Part shown: one piece after another, positions 1 to 9,620 of the stretch
How the letters are laid out: each line of letters begins with the position of its first letter
How positions within the stretch are numbered: position 1 is the stretch's first letter
NCBI RefSeq assembly: GCF_001693415.1
Contig: NZ_MAKX01000001.1
Span: 300 to 64,299 of the forward strand
Direction of reading: 5' to 3'
DNA: 64,000 bases
Source: Tenacibaculum soleae
GTDB taxonomy: Bacteria; Bacteroidota; Bacteroidia; Flavobacteriales; Flavobacteriaceae
The notes under the pieces: generated by a model
The model's input: only the letters and a program-made list of their open reading frames with translations
Told to the model about the DNA's origin: nothing
The model's database searches: none
Program-made: the position numbers and the translations under genes

Positions 1-124
1 CAAGTATTTTCAACTTGATTATCTTCTCAGACTTCTTGTAGAAATGTTAGATTCGAACTAACTGATTTTGTTACCAAATCATTCCAAAATTTCTCTGATC
101 GTTTTCGCTTTCTTAAAGCGGTTG

Positions 125-154
125 CAAATCTATAAACTTTTTAAAAACTGACAA
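125..154 (-). promoter_or_regulatory. Minus-strand promoter P1, rRNA type
   Basis: On the minus strand this reads TTG, 19 bases, then TAGATTTG, an exact match to the Bacteroidota housekeeping promoter (-33 TTG, -7 TAnnTTTG). It is the most downstream of three similar promoters that all point out of the left edge. The stacking and strength suggest a ribosomal RNA operon just outside the window; that is inference, because no rRNA sequence is visible. Confidence 0.6.
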
Positions 155-190
155 AACTTTTTTTGAAGTTTTTTTTAGTTTATTTTCGCG

Positions 191-321
191 ATGTTTTTAA
201 TGAACTTCCGAGTTTTAAACGGACTGCAAAGATACTTTCTTTCTTTTGATTTAAACAAGTTATTTGCAACTTATTTTTAATCTTTTCTTGATGATATCTT
301 AACAATGTTTTTAATGAACTT
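191..321. repeat. 17-bp direct repeat between tandem promoters
   Basis: The 17-mer ATGTTTTTAATGAACTT occurs at 191-207 and again at 305-321, 114 bases apart. Each copy lies in the transcribed leader of one of the minus-strand promoters P2 and P3. It may be a relic of promoter duplication or a leader/antitermination element. Confidence 0.55.
227..258 (-). promoter_or_regulatory. Minus-strand promoter P2
   Basis: Minus-strand TTG, 21 bases, TATCTTTG. The spacer is two bases longer than in P1 and P3 but the -7 box is perfect. Downstream of it lies a 17-base sequence (191-207) that recurs downstream of P3 at 305-321, which suggests the promoter units arose by duplication. Confidence 0.5.
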
Positions 322-359
322 TTACTAATCTTAAACTTGCGTTTTTCCCTTAGCGGGTG

Positions 360-389
360 CAAATATAGATCCCTTTTTTAACATGACAA
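360..389 (-). promoter_or_regulatory. Minus-strand promoter P3
   Basis: Minus-strand TTG, 19 bases, TATATTTG: an ideal Bacteroidota promoter, the most upstream of the three that face left. Confidence 0.6.
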
Positions 390-486
390 TGCTTTATTTT
401 ATGTTTTTTTTGACGCTTTTTACTTCGTGTTGTTTTTTAGATAGTTAGCTGTTTTTTATTTTATATAATCATCTTTAAATAGTTTT

Positions 487-584
487 GCGCGAGGGATTGA
501 ACGACCTGTTTGAGCTCTTTTTGCTTGGTAAAACTAAAAAGCGAGAAGTGAAAGCCCGACAATTTTTGCGAAAAATTGTCGCGC
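487..584. repeat. Structured intergenic element, copy 1
   Basis: This GC-richer island in an AT-rich gap ends in a perfect 11-bp hairpin (557-567 against 571-581, loop GCG). Its 5' part shares the string TGTTTGAGCTC, then AGCGAG and GAAA-GC motifs in the same order, with the element at 37891-37962. It belongs to a dispersed palindromic family; similarity to the flavobacterial Flavo-1 RNA motif is possible but untested. Confidence 0.5.
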
Positions 585-605
585 CATAAAAATAACAAAC
601 TTATA

Positions 606-636
606 TTGTATTAAAAACGCTTTTGCAATACCTTTG
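606..636 (+). promoter_or_regulatory. thrS operon promoter
   Basis: TTG at 606-608, 20 bases, TACCTTTG at 629-636. The predicted start of transcription near 641 leaves a leader of about 45 bases before the ATG at 686. This also argues against the TTG codon at 623 as the thrS start, since it lies inside the promoter. Confidence 0.6.
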
Positions 637-685
637 CTTTTTGAAAATTTCCACTTGTAAGGAAATTAAACGTAACATATATACA

Positions 686-2632
686 ATGATTAAAATTACA
701 TTACCAGACGGAAGCGTCAGAGAGTTTGAAGTAAACAGCACACCAATGGATGTTGCTAAAGGTATAAGTGAAGGTTTTGCTAGAAATGTTATTTCAGCAA
801 ACTTTAATGGTACAACTATCGAAACTACCACCCCGCTTACCAGCGATGGCTCTTTAATACTATATACTTTTAACGATGAAGGCGGGAAAAAAGCTTTCTG
901 GCATTCATCGGCACACGTATTAGCGCAAGCTATCTTAACATTTCATCCGAATGCTAAATTAACTATTGGTCCTGCTATTGATAATGGGTTTTATTATGAC
1001 ATTGATTTAGGAGAAAAGACAATTTCTGAAAAAGACTTTTCAGAAATTGAAAAGAAATTTTTAGAATTAGCCCGCGGTAAACATGAATTTAAACTTCGAT
1101 CAATTTCTAAAGCTGATGCTTTAGCTTATTATAAAGAAGAAGGAAATGAATATAAAGTTGAATTAATTGAAAATTTGACTGACGGAGAAATTACTTTTTG
1201 TGATCATAGCGATTTCACTGATTTATGTAGAGGTGGTCATGTACCACATACTGGCATTATAAAAGCTATAAAAGTGATGAATGTTGCTGGGGCTTACTGG
1301 AGAGGTGATGAAAAAAACAATCAGTTAACTCGTATATATGGTATTTCTTTTCCTAAGCAAAAAATGCTTACTGAGTATTTAGAGTTATTGGAAGAGGCTA
1401 AAAAACGCGATCACAGAAAACTTGGTAAAGAGCTAGAACTTTTTACTTTTTCTCAAAGAGTTGGACAAGGGCTACCATTATGGTTGCCGAAAGGAGCTGC
1501 TTTACGTAGCCGTTTAGAAGACTTTTTAAAAGCTGCTCAAAAAAAAGCAGGATATGAAATGGTGATGACGCCACATATTGGACAGAAAGAACTATATGTT
1601 ACCTCTGGACATTATGCTAAATATGGTGAAGATAGTTTTCAACCGATAAGAACTCCGAAAATGGATGAAGAGTTTTTATTAAAACCTATGAACTGTCCGC
1701 ACCACTGTGAAGTTTACAACTTTAAACCACACTCTTATAAAGATTTACCAAAGCGTTTTGCTGAATTTGGTACTGTTTACAGATATGAACAAAGTGGAGA
1801 ACTACATGGACTAACTCGTGTAAGAGGTTTTACACAAGATGATGCACATATTTTTTGTACTCCTGAACAATTAGATGAAGAGTTCAAAAACGTTATTGAT
1901 TTAGTACTATATGTTTTTGGATCTTTAGGATTTAAGGATTTTACTGCACAAGTATCTGTAAGGGATCCTGAAAATCCTGACAAATATATTGGAGCTGTTG
2001 AAAACTGGGAAAAAGCTGAGCAAGCAATTATAAATGCATCAAAAGACAAAGGTTTAGATTTTGTTATTGAAGAAGGTGAAGCTGCTTTTTACGGACCAAA
2101 GTTAGACTTTATGGTAAAAGATGCCTTAGGAAGAAGTTGGCAACTTGGAACCATTCAAGTAGATTACAATTTACCAGAGCGTTTTGACTTAAATTATAAA
2201 GGAAGTGACAACGAATTACACCGACCAGTAATGATTCACCGCGCACCTTTTGGATCAATGGAACGATTTATCGCTGTTTTATTAGAGCATACAGGAGGTA
2301 ATTTTCCGCTTTGGTTAACTCCGGAGCAGGTTATTATACTGCCAATCAGTGAGAAATATCAAAAATATACTAAAAAAGTTTTAACTTTGTTAGAAAATTC
2401 CGAAATTCGCGCCCTCGTGGACAACCGAAGTGAAAAAACAGGAAGGAAGATTCGTGATGCCGAAGTTAACAAAATACCATTCATGGTTATTGTTGGTGAA
2501 AAGGAAGAACAAGACGGCACGGTATCTGTAAGAAAACACGGAGAAGGAGACATAGGAACTTTTTCAATTGAAGAATTTGTATCTTTGATTCAAAAAGAAG
2601 TAAGTAAAGTACTGGTTCCTTTTGGAAACTAA
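686..2632 (+). CDS. thrS: Threonine--tRNA ligase
   Basis: Class II aminoacyl-tRNA synthetase that charges tRNA-Thr in the cytoplasm. The 648 residues show the full family order: N-terminal TGS domain, the HSSAHVLA editing-domain motif, the catalytic core with the zinc-ligand motif MNCPHH, and a C-terminal anticodon-binding domain. Length is normal for the bacterial enzyme. I chose the ATG at 686 because the protein then begins MIKITLPDG, the usual TGS start; the longer frame from a TTG at 623 overlaps the promoter. infC follows after 30 bases, so thrS, infC, rpmI and rplT probably form one translation operon, as in many bacteria. Confidence 0.97.
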   Translation: MIKITLPDGSVREFEVNSTPMDVAKGISEGFARNVISANFNGTTIETTTPLTSDGSLILYTFNDEGGKKAFWHSSAHVLAQAILTFHPNAKLTIGPAIDNGFYYDIDLGEKTISEKDFSEIEKKFLELARGKHEFKLRSISKADALAYYKEEGNEYKVELIENLTDGEITFCDHSDFTDLCRGGHVPHTGIIKAIKVMNVAGAYWRGDEKNNQLTRIYGISFPKQKMLTEYLELLEEAKKRDHRKLGKELELFTFSQRVGQGLPLWLPKGAALRSRLEDFLKAAQKKAGYEMVMTPHIGQKELYVTSGHYAKYGEDSFQPIRTPKMDEEFLLKPMNCPHHCEVYNFKPHSYKDLPKRFAEFGTVYRYEQSGELHGLTRVRGFTQDDAHIFCTPEQLDEEFKNVIDLVLYVFGSLGFKDFTAQVSVRDPENPDKYIGAVENWEKAEQAIINASKDKGLDFVIEEGEAAFYGPKLDFMVKDALGRSWQLGTIQVDYNLPERFDLNYKGSDNELHRPVMIHRAPFGSMERFIAVLLEHTGGNFPLWLTPEQVIILPISEKYQKYTKKVLTLLENSEIRALVDNRSEKTGRKIRDAEVNKIPFMVIVGEKEEQDGTVSVRKHGEGDIGTFSIEEFVSLIQKEVSKVLVPFGN

Positions 2633-2662
2633 AAATAGATAATAATTTTAAATTCATAAGTT

Positions 2663-3223
2663 ATAGCAATTAGAAGAAGAGGCGGACGTAGACCGCTCAG
2701 AGTAATCAAAGAAGATCAACATAGAATTAATGAAAAAATTAGATATGTTGATGAAGTTCGTCTTGTAGGCGAAAACATTGAGATAGGTGTTTATCCTTTG
2801 GAAAAAGCCAAAGAAATAGCACGCGAACAAGAACTAGATTTAGTTGAAATTTCACCTAAAGCTGTTCCTCCTGTTTGTAAAGTTATTGATTATAAAAAGT
2901 TTTTATACGAACAAAAGAAACGTGATAAAGCTTTAAAATCAAAAGCTACTAAAGTTACCGTAAAAGAAATTCGTTTTGGACCACAAACTGATGAGCATGA
3001 TTATGAATTTAAAAAGAAACATGCTATTAAGTTTTTACAGGACGGTGCTAAATTAAAAGCATTTGTTTTCTTTAAAGGACGTTCGATTGTCTTTAAAGAG
3101 CAAGGGCAGATTTTACTATTAAAATTAGCACAAGAATTAGAAGACTATGGTAAAGTAGAACAAATGCCTAAGTTAGAAGGAAAACGTATGATTATGTTTA
3201 TTGCTCCTAAAAAGAGTAAATAA
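2663..3223 (+). CDS. infC: Translation initiation factor IF-3, non-AUG start
   Basis: IF-3 binds the 30S subunit and checks initiator tRNA and start codon. The 186 residues hold both IF-3 domains joined by a lysine-rich linker. The first ATG (2798) would cut off the conserved N-terminal domain, which in this frame begins [11 protein letters not shown] and continues RINEKIRYV. An in-frame TAA at 2657-2659 limits the start to GTT 2660, ATA 2663 or ATT 2669. ATA gives the family N-terminus. IF-3 rejects non-AUG starts, so a rare start codon lets it repress its own synthesis, as known for the AUU start of E. coli infC. It sits in the thrS-rplT operon. Confidence 0.93.
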   Translation: MAIRRRGGRRPLRVIKEDQHRINEKIRYVDEVRLVGENIEIGVYPLEKAKEIAREQELDLVEISPKAVPPVCKVIDYKKFLYEQKKRDKALKSKATKVTVKEIRFGPQTDEHDYEFKKKHAIKFLQDGAKLKAFVFFKGRSIVFKEQGQILLLKLAQELEDYGKVEQMPKLEGKRMIMFIAPKKSK

Positions 3224-3268
3224 TAAAATCATTCACAATATATAAGCAAGATAAACTAAAGAACAAAG

Positions 3269-3466
3269 ATGCCTAAAATCAAAACAAAGTCTAGTGCCAA
3301 AAAACGTTTCAAGTTAACAGGTTCTGGAAAGATCAAAAGAAAGCATGCGTTTAAGAGTCACATCTTAACAAAGAAGTCTAAAAAACGTAAGCTAGCTTTA
3401 ACACACGCAACATTAGTACACAAGTCTGATGAAGCAAACATTAAGCAACAACTAGTTTTAAAATAA
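3269..3466 (+). CDS. rpmI: 50S ribosomal protein L35
   Basis: Small basic ribosomal protein of 65 residues, normal for bL35. It begins [20 protein letters not shown], the family's typical lysine-rich N-terminus, and lies in the standard infC-rpmI-rplT order. It is a structural part of the large subunit. The gap to rplT (107 bases) is longer than the other gaps in this operon and may hold a leader structure. Confidence 0.97.
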   Translation: MPKIKTKSSAKKRFKLTGSGKIKRKHAFKSHILTKKSKKRKLALTHATLVHKSDEANIKQQLVLK

Positions 3467-3573
3467 TCGTTAAAACTAATTTGTTAGCCAGGGAATTTAA
3501 TTATTAACCATGGAGTTAGGCTCAATAAAGTATTGATTAATTTCAATCGCCTACTACAAAAAACATTTGAATT
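3467..3573 (+). promoter_or_regulatory. Possible structured leader of rplT
   Basis: The 107-base rpmI-rplT gap can form a hairpin pairing TAGGC (about 3517) with GCCTA (about 3550), and has a second GTTAGCC segment upstream that could compete for pairing. L20 binds such leaders to repress its own operon in several bacteria. That this is an L20-binding leader is inference from place and fold only. Confidence 0.3.
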
Positions 3574-3918
3574 ATGCCAAGATCAGTAAATTCAGTAGCC
3601 TCAAGAAGAAGAAGAAAAAAAATCTTGAAGGCAGCAAAAGGTTACTTTGGAAGACGTAAAAACGTTTACACAGTAGCAAAAAATGCGGTAGAAAAAGCGA
3701 TGACATATGCGTATCGTGACCGTAAAAACAATAAGAGAAACTTCCGTTCATTATGGATTCAGCGTATTAACGCAGGAGCTCGTCAGTTTGGAATGTCTTA
3801 CTCTCAGTTTATGGGGAAAGTAAAAGCTAATAATATCGAATTAAACCGTAAGGTTTTAGCCGATTTAGCTATGAACAACCCAGAAGCTTTTAAGGCCATT
3901 GTAGAAAAAGTAAAATAA
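3574..3918 (+). CDS. rplT: 50S ribosomal protein L20
   Basis: Early-assembling large-subunit protein that binds 23S rRNA. The 114 residues start [19 protein letters not shown] and keep the basic N-terminal helix and the globular C-terminal part, with normal length. It ends the translation operon: a strong hairpin terminator lies directly behind it at 3941-3972. In other bacteria L20 represses infC-rpmI-rplT translation, and the long preceding gap leaves room for such control here. Confidence 0.97.
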   Translation: MPRSVNSVASRRRRKKILKAAKGYFGRRKNVYTVAKNAVEKAMTYAYRDRKNNKRNFRSLWIQRINAGARQFGMSYSQFMGKVKANNIELNRKVLADLAMNNPEAFKAIVEKVK

Positions 3919-3940
3919 GTTTCATAACCTTGCTTATACT

Positions 3941-3972
3941 AAAAACCCAAACTTAAACGTTTGGGTTTTTTT
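3941..3972 (+). terminator. Terminator of thrS-infC-rpmI-rplT operon
   Basis: Stem AACCCAAAC / GTTTGGGTT with a 6-base loop followed by a run of T: a clear Rho-independent terminator. Confidence 0.85.
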
Positions 3973-4012
3973 AAACCAATTAGTTATCAATACATATATA
4001 ATATTCTTACCT

Positions 4013-4612
4013 ATGAAAATTTTAAGAATCCTATTACTAGCATTTTTAGTGCAAAATATCTCTGCTCAAAACCGTTTATCGAAAACAGAAGTAGAAGCGT
4101 TACCAAATACAATAGAAAACCAGTTTACTAAAATTTATAGATTATCTAATAACTGGCAAGAATACAAAATGATTAAGCGTACGCATTTTACGAGTTTTCA
4201 AAAAAATATACTTGATAGCATTTCTACTATAAAAAAAGATATTGTAACAAAGCAGCTTAAAATAGACGAACAGTTAAAAAACGCAACTCTTTTAAAAAAT
4301 GAAATTATTACTTTAAAAGACAGCCTTGCTACTTCAATAAAAAAAGAAGATGCGTTTTCTTTTTTAGGAACATTCTTAGATAAAAACACCTATAACACAA
4401 TTCTTTGGAGTATTATTTGCGCGTTATTAGCTGGACTTGCTTTTTTTATTTTTAAGTTTAAAAGTAGCTATTTTGTAATTAAGGAAACAAAAAATGCCTT
4501 GACAGATGTTGAAGATGAACTTGAACAATACAAAAGAAATGCTATTGATAAAGAACAAAAATTAAGACGACAATTACAAGATGAAATTAATAAACAACGT
4601 GGTGTTAATTAA
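4013..4612 (+). CDS. Exported coiled-coil membrane protein, unknown function
   Basis: The 199 residues have an N-terminal signal peptide ending near LVQNISAQ, a helical lysine/glutamate-rich middle likely to form coiled coil, one strong transmembrane segment around 132-150 (TILWSIICALLAGLAFFIFKF), and a charged cytoplasmic coiled-coil tail. I see no catalytic motif. Homologs behind rplT in flavobacteria are sometimes labelled tRNA (guanine-N1)-methyltransferase; nothing here supports an enzyme of that kind. The gene stands between two terminators and is probably transcribed alone. Its membrane topology suggests a structural or scaffolding role, which is only a guess. Confidence 0.8.
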   Translation: MKILRILLLAFLVQNISAQNRLSKTEVEALPNTIENQFTKIYRLSNNWQEYKMIKRTHFTSFQKNILDSISTIKKDIVTKQLKIDEQLKNATLLKNEIITLKDSLATSIKKEDAFSFLGTFLDKNTYNTILWSIICALLAGLAFFIFKFKSSYFVIKETKNALTDVEDELEQYKRNAIDKEQKLRRQLQDEINKQRGVN

Positions 4613-4627
4613 TTTTTACAACAAAAT

Positions 4628-4671
4628 AAAAACAACAAATCCTGAGTTTTAGCTCAGGATTTGTTGTTTTT
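4628..4671. terminator. Bidirectional terminator
   Basis: Stem AACAACAAATCCTGAG with its complement around loop TTTTA, with A-run before and T-run behind, so it works for the plus-strand gene to its left and the minus-strand fhs gene. Confidence 0.85.
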
Positions 4672-4686
4672 ATAGATAAGCTAATT

Positions 4687-6363
4687 TTATGACAACCCTG
4701 AAATTACTCCATGACTATCAATACTCATATTCTCTGAAGCTGGAGTTGCTGGTAAGCCAGGCATGCGCATCATTTTTCCTAAAATAGGAATTACAAATTG
4801 TGCTCCCGCTGCAATTTCAATTTCACGAACATTAATTGTAAATCCTTCTGGTCTCCCTATCAATTTATCATCATCAGAAAAAGATTTTTGAGTTTTTGCC
4901 ATACAAACTGCAAAATCATTAAACCCTAATCTATCAATTCTACGTAAATTTAATGCTGCTTTTTTATCATAAGTAACAGCATCGGCTCCATAAATTTCTT
5001 TTGCAATCTTTTCTATTTTATCTTTCACTGGGCTTTTCCAATCGTACAAAGGTTTAAATTGTGTTGCTTTATTTTCAACCACATTAACTACAGCTTTTGC
5101 AAGATTTTTAGTTCCTTCGCCACCTTTTGCCCATCCTTCAGAAACGACAGCTTCGACACCTAGCTTTTTACACGCATCAATTACAAAACTTACTTCTTCG
5201 TCTGAATCAGAAATAAATGAGTTAATTGCAACTACTGGCTCAATATTAAACTTACGAATATTCTCAATATGTTTTTCTATATTTTTGAATCCGTCTTGAA
5301 CTTTCACCAAACTAGGTGTATTGTACTCCTCTTTCTTTGCTCCACCATGGTGACGTAATGCTCTTATTGTTGCCACTAATACAACACACTTTGGATTTAA
5401 TCCTGCGTATGCAGATTTAATATTTAAAAACTTTTCAGCACCTAAATCTGCACCGAAACCTGCTTCAGTAACCACATAATTAGATAATGATAATCCCATT
5501 TTGGTTGCAATAATCGTATTTGTTCCTTGTGCTATATTAGCAAATGGACCTCCATGAATAATAGCAGGGTTTCCCTCTAGGGTTTGTACTAAATTTGGTT
5601 TAATTGCATCTTTTAATAAAATAGCCATGGCATCTTGAGCCTTTAAATCGGCAGCAAAAACTGGTTTTTTATCAAAAGTAAATCCTATAAAAATATTTCC
5701 TAATCGTTTTTTTAAATCATCAAAATTTATCGCCATACAAAGTATTGCCATTACTTCGGATGCTGGTGTGATGTTAAATCCATCCTCACGAGGAATACCA
5801 TTTGCTGTTCCTCCTAGCCCAATAGTTATTTGGCGTAACGCACGATCATTCATATCAATAACGCGTTTCCATAAAATAGTACGTGGGTCAATATTTAAAT
5901 TACCTACCTTACTTTGTAAATTATTATCTATTAATGCAGATAAAAGATTGTTTGCTTTTTCGATGGCGTTAAAATCTCCTGTAAAATGCAAGTTAATATC
6001 TTCCATTGGTACTACTTGAGAATAACCTCCACCAGCTGCTCCTCCTTTAATACCAAACACTGGTCCTAAAGATGGTTCACGCAAAACAACTGTAGCTTGC
6101 TTATTAATTTTATTTAATCCTTCGGTTAAACCAATAGAAACTGTTGTTTTTCCTTCGCCAGCTGGGGTTGGTGTTAAGGCAGTTACTAAAACTAAATTAT
6201 TATTATTAATTTTTTTATCATCAATTAAATTTAGTGGCAATTTAGCTTTGTATTTACCATACATTTCTAAATCATCTTCTTGTACTTGCAACTTATTTGC
6301 TATGTACTTAATATGTTGTAAATCTTTTGCTTGAGCTATCTCAATATCGGTTAAATGCGCCAT
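4687..6363 (-). CDS. fhs: Formate--tetrahydrofolate ligase
   Basis: ATP-dependent enzyme joining formate to tetrahydrofolate to give 10-formyl-THF for one-carbon metabolism. The 558 residues show the nucleotide-binding loop PTPAGEGKTT near residue 67, the GGAAGGGYSQV and MNDRALRQI blocks, and the C-terminal GLPATPASENM motif, all diagnostic. Length is normal. The gene is alone on the minus strand, diverging from secDF, with its 3' end at a bidirectional terminator. Confidence 0.96.
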   Translation of the reverse strand: MAHLTDIEIAQAKDLQHIKYIANKLQVQEDDLEMYGKYKAKLPLNLIDDKKINNNNLVLVTALTPTPAGEGKTTVSIGLTEGLNKINKQATVVLREPSLGPVFGIKGGAAGGGYSQVVPMEDINLHFTGDFNAIEKANNLLSALIDNNLQSKVGNLNIDPRTILWKRVIDMNDRALRQITIGLGGTANGIPREDGFNITPASEVMAILCMAINFDDLKKRLGNIFIGFTFDKKPVFAADLKAQDAMAILLKDAIKPNLVQTLEGNPAIIHGGPFANIAQGTNTIIATKMGLSLSNYVVTEAGFGADLGAEKFLNIKSAYAGLNPKCVVLVATIRALRHHGGAKKEEYNTPSLVKVQDGFKNIEKHIENIRKFNIEPVVAINSFISDSDEEVSFVIDACKKLGVEAVVSEGWAKGGEGTKNLAKAVVNVVENKATQFKPLYDWKSPVKDKIEKIAKEIYGADAVTYDKKAALNLRRIDRLGFNDFAVCMAKTQKSFSDDDKLIGRPEGFTINVREIEIAAGAQFVIPILGKMMRMPGLPATPASENMSIDSHGVISGLS

Positions 6364-6501
6364 AGCGAATTGTATAATTTTATGTGATTATTTATGCTTT
6401 AAAAAACAAGTAAATATACATAATACAATCCTTATAAAAACTGATAATTGTTAGCATTTTTTAACTAAACATAGCGTAAACAGATAAATATGATAAAAGA
6501 A

Positions 6502-6532
6502 TTGGCAAATCTTTTTTGAAATACTATATTTG
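6502..6532 (+). promoter_or_regulatory. secDF promoter
   Basis: TTG at 6502-6504, 20 bases, TATATTTG at 6525-6532; predicted transcription start near 6537, about 33 bases before the ATG. Confidence 0.6.
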
Positions 6533-6569
6533 CACGTTTTAAAAAAGAACTCGAATTAAATTATTATAG

Positions 6570-9548
6570 ATGCAAAACAAAGGTCTTATTAAATTATTTG
6601 CTGTCCTTTTCGGATTAGTAAGTTTATACCAATTGTCGTTTACATTTTTTGCTAACAAAGTAGAAGACAACGCAAAAGTATATGCGAAAGAAAACGTTAA
6701 AGATAACAACGGTAGAGCGTTAGCTAAATTCGAGAGAAAATATCTTGATAGTGTAGCTAATAATGAAGTAGTAAATTTAGGTGTTTCTAAGTACACTTAT
6801 AACGACATTAAGGAGCGTGAAATGAACCTTGGTTTAGACTTAAAAGGTGGTATCAACGCAATTTTACAAGTGTCTGTTAAGGATATTTTAGTTGCTTTAG
6901 CAAACGATTCAAACAACACAGTTTTTAGAAAAGCTTTAGCAAATGCGAATGAAGCTCAAAAGGCTAGTCAAGATAATTACTTAGATTTATTTTTTAATGA
7001 ATTTGAAACGTTAAGTAACGGAAGCGTTAAATTAAGTGACCCTGCAATATTCGGAACAAAATCTTTACGTGAAAAAATCGATTTTAATAAAACGAATGCT
7101 GAAGTAAAAGAAGTTCTTCAAGAAGAAATTAATACCTCTATCAATACCTCTTTTGAAGTATTACGTAGTCGTATTGATAAATTTGGGGTAACACAACCAA
7201 GTATACAACGTATAGGTACTTCTGGTAGAATTCAAATTGAATTAGCAGGAGCCAAAGATATTGAGCGTGTTACTAAATTAATTACAAGTACTGCTGAATT
7301 ACAATTTTGGGAAGTATATACAAATGCTGAAATTCAAAACTTTTTCTTTGCTGCAAATGCAAAGGTTGCTGAGTTATTAAAAGATGATTCAACTACTAAG
7401 GTTGCCAAAGATTCAACGAAAGCTGATGATATTGATGATTTATTAGGAGAAACTGCTGATTCGACAAAAGTTGAAAACCAAAAAAACTTATTTACCTACT
7501 TATTTCCAAACGTAGCTCAAAACCAACAGCAAATGAGCTCTTTAGTTGCACAAGCTAAAGTGCAAGATACAGCTAAGGTAAATAGCTTATTAGCTAATAA
7601 GAGTGTAAGAGCTTTATTACCTGCAAATTTAAAATATGTTAAGTTTTTATGGGATTATAAAGCACAAACTGGAGCTGATGGATCTGCTGAAATTATTGGT
7701 TTATATGCAATAAAATCTAACAGAAATGACAAAGCTGCCATTGATGGTGATGTAATTGCAGATGCAAAACAAGATTTCAATGAAGTAAGCAAGCCTGTTG
7801 TTTCTATGTCAATGAATGGTGTAGGATCTAAAAAATGGGCTAAATTAACTGGTGATAACACTGGTCGTTTTGTGGCTGTTGTATTAGATGACTATGTATA
7901 TACCGCACCATCTGTTCCTGGAGCAATTACAGGAGGTCAAACTCAAATTTCTGGAGGATCAATGACTGTTGAAGAAGCACAAGATATTGCTACAGTATTA
8001 AAAGCCGGTAAATTACCTGCTCCTGCAAGAATTATTCAAATGGAAGTTGTTGGACCATCATTAGGTCAAGAATCTATTGACGCAAGTATTTGGTCATTCG
8101 GGTTGGCAATTTTCTTAATATTAATTTGGATGGTTTTATACTACGGTAAAGCAGGTTTATTCTCAAACATTGCACTTTTAGTAAACATCTTATTCATATT
8201 CGGATGGTTAGTATCGTTTAATGCAGTATTAACATTACCTGGTATTGCTGGTATTATCTTAACAATAGGTATGTCGGTAGATGCGAACGTAATTATTTTT
8301 GAAAGAATTAAAGAAGCCTTAAGAGGTGGTAAAGATTTAAATACCGCTGTTAGTGAAGGATTTAGTTTTAAAGGAGCTTTATCAGCAATTATCGATGCAA
8401 ACATTACTACTTTCTTAACAGGACTTATCTTATTTGTTTTTGGTACAGGACCAATTAAAGGTTTTGCTTATACCTTAATGCTAGGTATTGCAACTTCTTT
8501 ATTTACAGCTATTTTTATTACTCGTTTATTTATAGATAGTACAGTTAACAAAGGAACAAACTTAACATTTAATACAAAAATTTCTAAAAACTGGTTTAAC
8601 AACATTAATATCGAGTTTTTAAAGAAGCGTAAATTAGCTTACATTATTTCAGGATTCTTTATCCTAGTTGGATTAATATCTATCTTTACTTTAGGATTAA
8701 AACAAGGAGTTGATTTTAAAGGAGGACGTTCATACGTTGTTCGTTTTGATCAGGCAATGAATGCAACTGAAGTTGCCTCTTCTTTACAAGGTGCTTTTGA
8801 AGCTGCTCCTGAAGTTAAAACCTATGGTTCTGATCATCAATTAAAAATTACTACTACTTTTAAAATTGATGAAGAAGGTACTGAGGTTGACGAACAAGTT
8901 CAGAATGCTTTATATACTGGATTAAAATCATATTTAGGTACTACTTCTTACGAAGATTTTAAACCAGGGTTTGAAAAAGTTGGTAGCGGAATTATGAGCT
9001 ACATGAAAGTAGAACCTACTATTGCTGATGATATTAAAAAATCTGCATTATGGGCAGTAATCGGATCATTACTTGTAGTATTCTTATACATTTTATTGCG
9101 TTTTAGAAAAATGTCATACTCTATTGGTGCAGTATCAGCAGTATTTCACGATGTATTGGTAGTATTAGGAGTGTTTTCTATCTGTTACAAATTCATGCCT
9201 TTTGATATGGAAATCGGGCAATCATTTATCGCAGCCATCTTAACAGTTGTTGGATACTCACTAAATGATACCGTGGTAATTTTTGATAGAATTAGAGAAT
9301 ATGCTGATAACAGCAACTCTTTAACTGCTGGTTTAGTAGACAAAGCTTTAAGTAGTACTTTAGGAAGAACAATTAATACCTCTTTAACTACTTTATTAGT
9401 AATGTTAGCAATCTTCTTCTTTGGAGGAGACAGTATTAAAGGATTTATGTTCGCGCTAATCGTAGGGGTAGTTGTAGGTACCTACTCTTCATTATTCGTA
9501 GCAACACCAATTATGTTTGATTCTTCTAAAAAAGAAGAGAAAAAATAA
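6570..9548 (+). CDS. secDF: Fused protein translocase SecDF
   Basis: Accessory unit of the Sec translocon that uses the proton gradient to pull proteins across the inner membrane. The 992 residues are a natural SecD-SecF fusion, common in Bacteroidota: first transmembrane helix, large periplasmic region with the DLKGGIN motif, a block of helices with GIAGIILTIGMSVDANVIIFERI, then a second unit starting with the GVDFKGGRSYVVRF motif and ending with VVGYSLNDTVVIFDRIRE. An unusual Asp/Ser/Thr-rich stretch around residues 280-310 (KADDIDDLLGE) lies within the SecD periplasmic part. It has its own promoter and terminator. Confidence 0.96.
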   Translation: MQNKGLIKLFAVLFGLVSLYQLSFTFFANKVEDNAKVYAKENVKDNNGRALAKFERKYLDSVANNEVVNLGVSKYTYNDIKEREMNLGLDLKGGINAILQVSVKDILVALANDSNNTVFRKALANANEAQKASQDNYLDLFFNEFETLSNGSVKLSDPAIFGTKSLREKIDFNKTNAEVKEVLQEEINTSINTSFEVLRSRIDKFGVTQPSIQRIGTSGRIQIELAGAKDIERVTKLITSTAELQFWEVYTNAEIQNFFFAANAKVAELLKDDSTTKVAKDSTKADDIDDLLGETADSTKVENQKNLFTYLFPNVAQNQQQMSSLVAQAKVQDTAKVNSLLANKSVRALLPANLKYVKFLWDYKAQTGADGSAEIIGLYAIKSNRNDKAAIDGDVIADAKQDFNEVSKPVVSMSMNGVGSKKWAKLTGDNTGRFVAVVLDDYVYTAPSVPGAITGGQTQISGGSMTVEEAQDIATVLKAGKLPAPARIIQMEVVGPSLGQESIDASIWSFGLAIFLILIWMVLYYGKAGLFSNIALLVNILFIFGWLVSFNAVLTLPGIAGIILTIGMSVDANVIIFERIKEALRGGKDLNTAVSEGFSFKGALSAIIDANITTFLTGLILFVFGTGPIKGFAYTLMLGIATSLFTAIFITRLFIDSTVNKGTNLTFNTKISKNWFNNINIEFLKKRKLAYIISGFFILVGLISIFTLGLKQGVDFKGGRSYVVRFDQAMNATEVASSLQGAFEAAPEVKTYGSDHQLKITTTFKIDEEGTEVDEQVQNALYTGLKSYLGTTSYEDFKPGFEKVGSGIMSYMKVEPTIADDIKKSALWAVIGSLLVVFLYILLRFRKMSYSIGAVSAVFHDVLVVLGVFSICYKFMPFDMEIGQSFIAAILTVVGYSLNDTVVIFDRIREYADNSNSLTAGLVDKALSSTLGRTINTSLTTLLVMLAIFFFGGDSIKGFMFALIVGVVVGTYSSLFVATPIMFDSSKKEEKK

Positions 9549-9566
9549 AACTATAATATATTTTAC

Positions 9567-9602
9567 AAAAACCGTTTTGAATAATATTCAAAACGGTTTT
9601 TT
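9567..9602 (+). terminator. secDF terminator
   Basis: Long stem AAAACCGTTTTGAAT / ATTCAAAACGGTTTT followed by T's. Its T-run also lies where the -33 element of the next promoter would be. Confidence 0.85.
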
Positions 9603-9620
9603 CATTTACAATCAAGCAAC

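Noticed and set aside
180-362. 60-residue minus-strand frame at the left edge
   Set aside because: It overlaps the tandem promoters and leader repeats and has no protein-like features.
623-685. N-terminal extension of thrS from a TTG codon
   Set aside because: The TTG lies inside the -7 region of the thrS promoter and the extra residues do not belong to the TGS domain.
1777-2049. 90-residue minus-strand frame inside thrS
   Set aside because: Shadow of the coding strand, Ser/Cys-rich, without promoter.
2798-2800. ATG as start of infC
   Set aside because: It would remove the conserved N-terminal IF-3 domain, which is in frame directly upstream.
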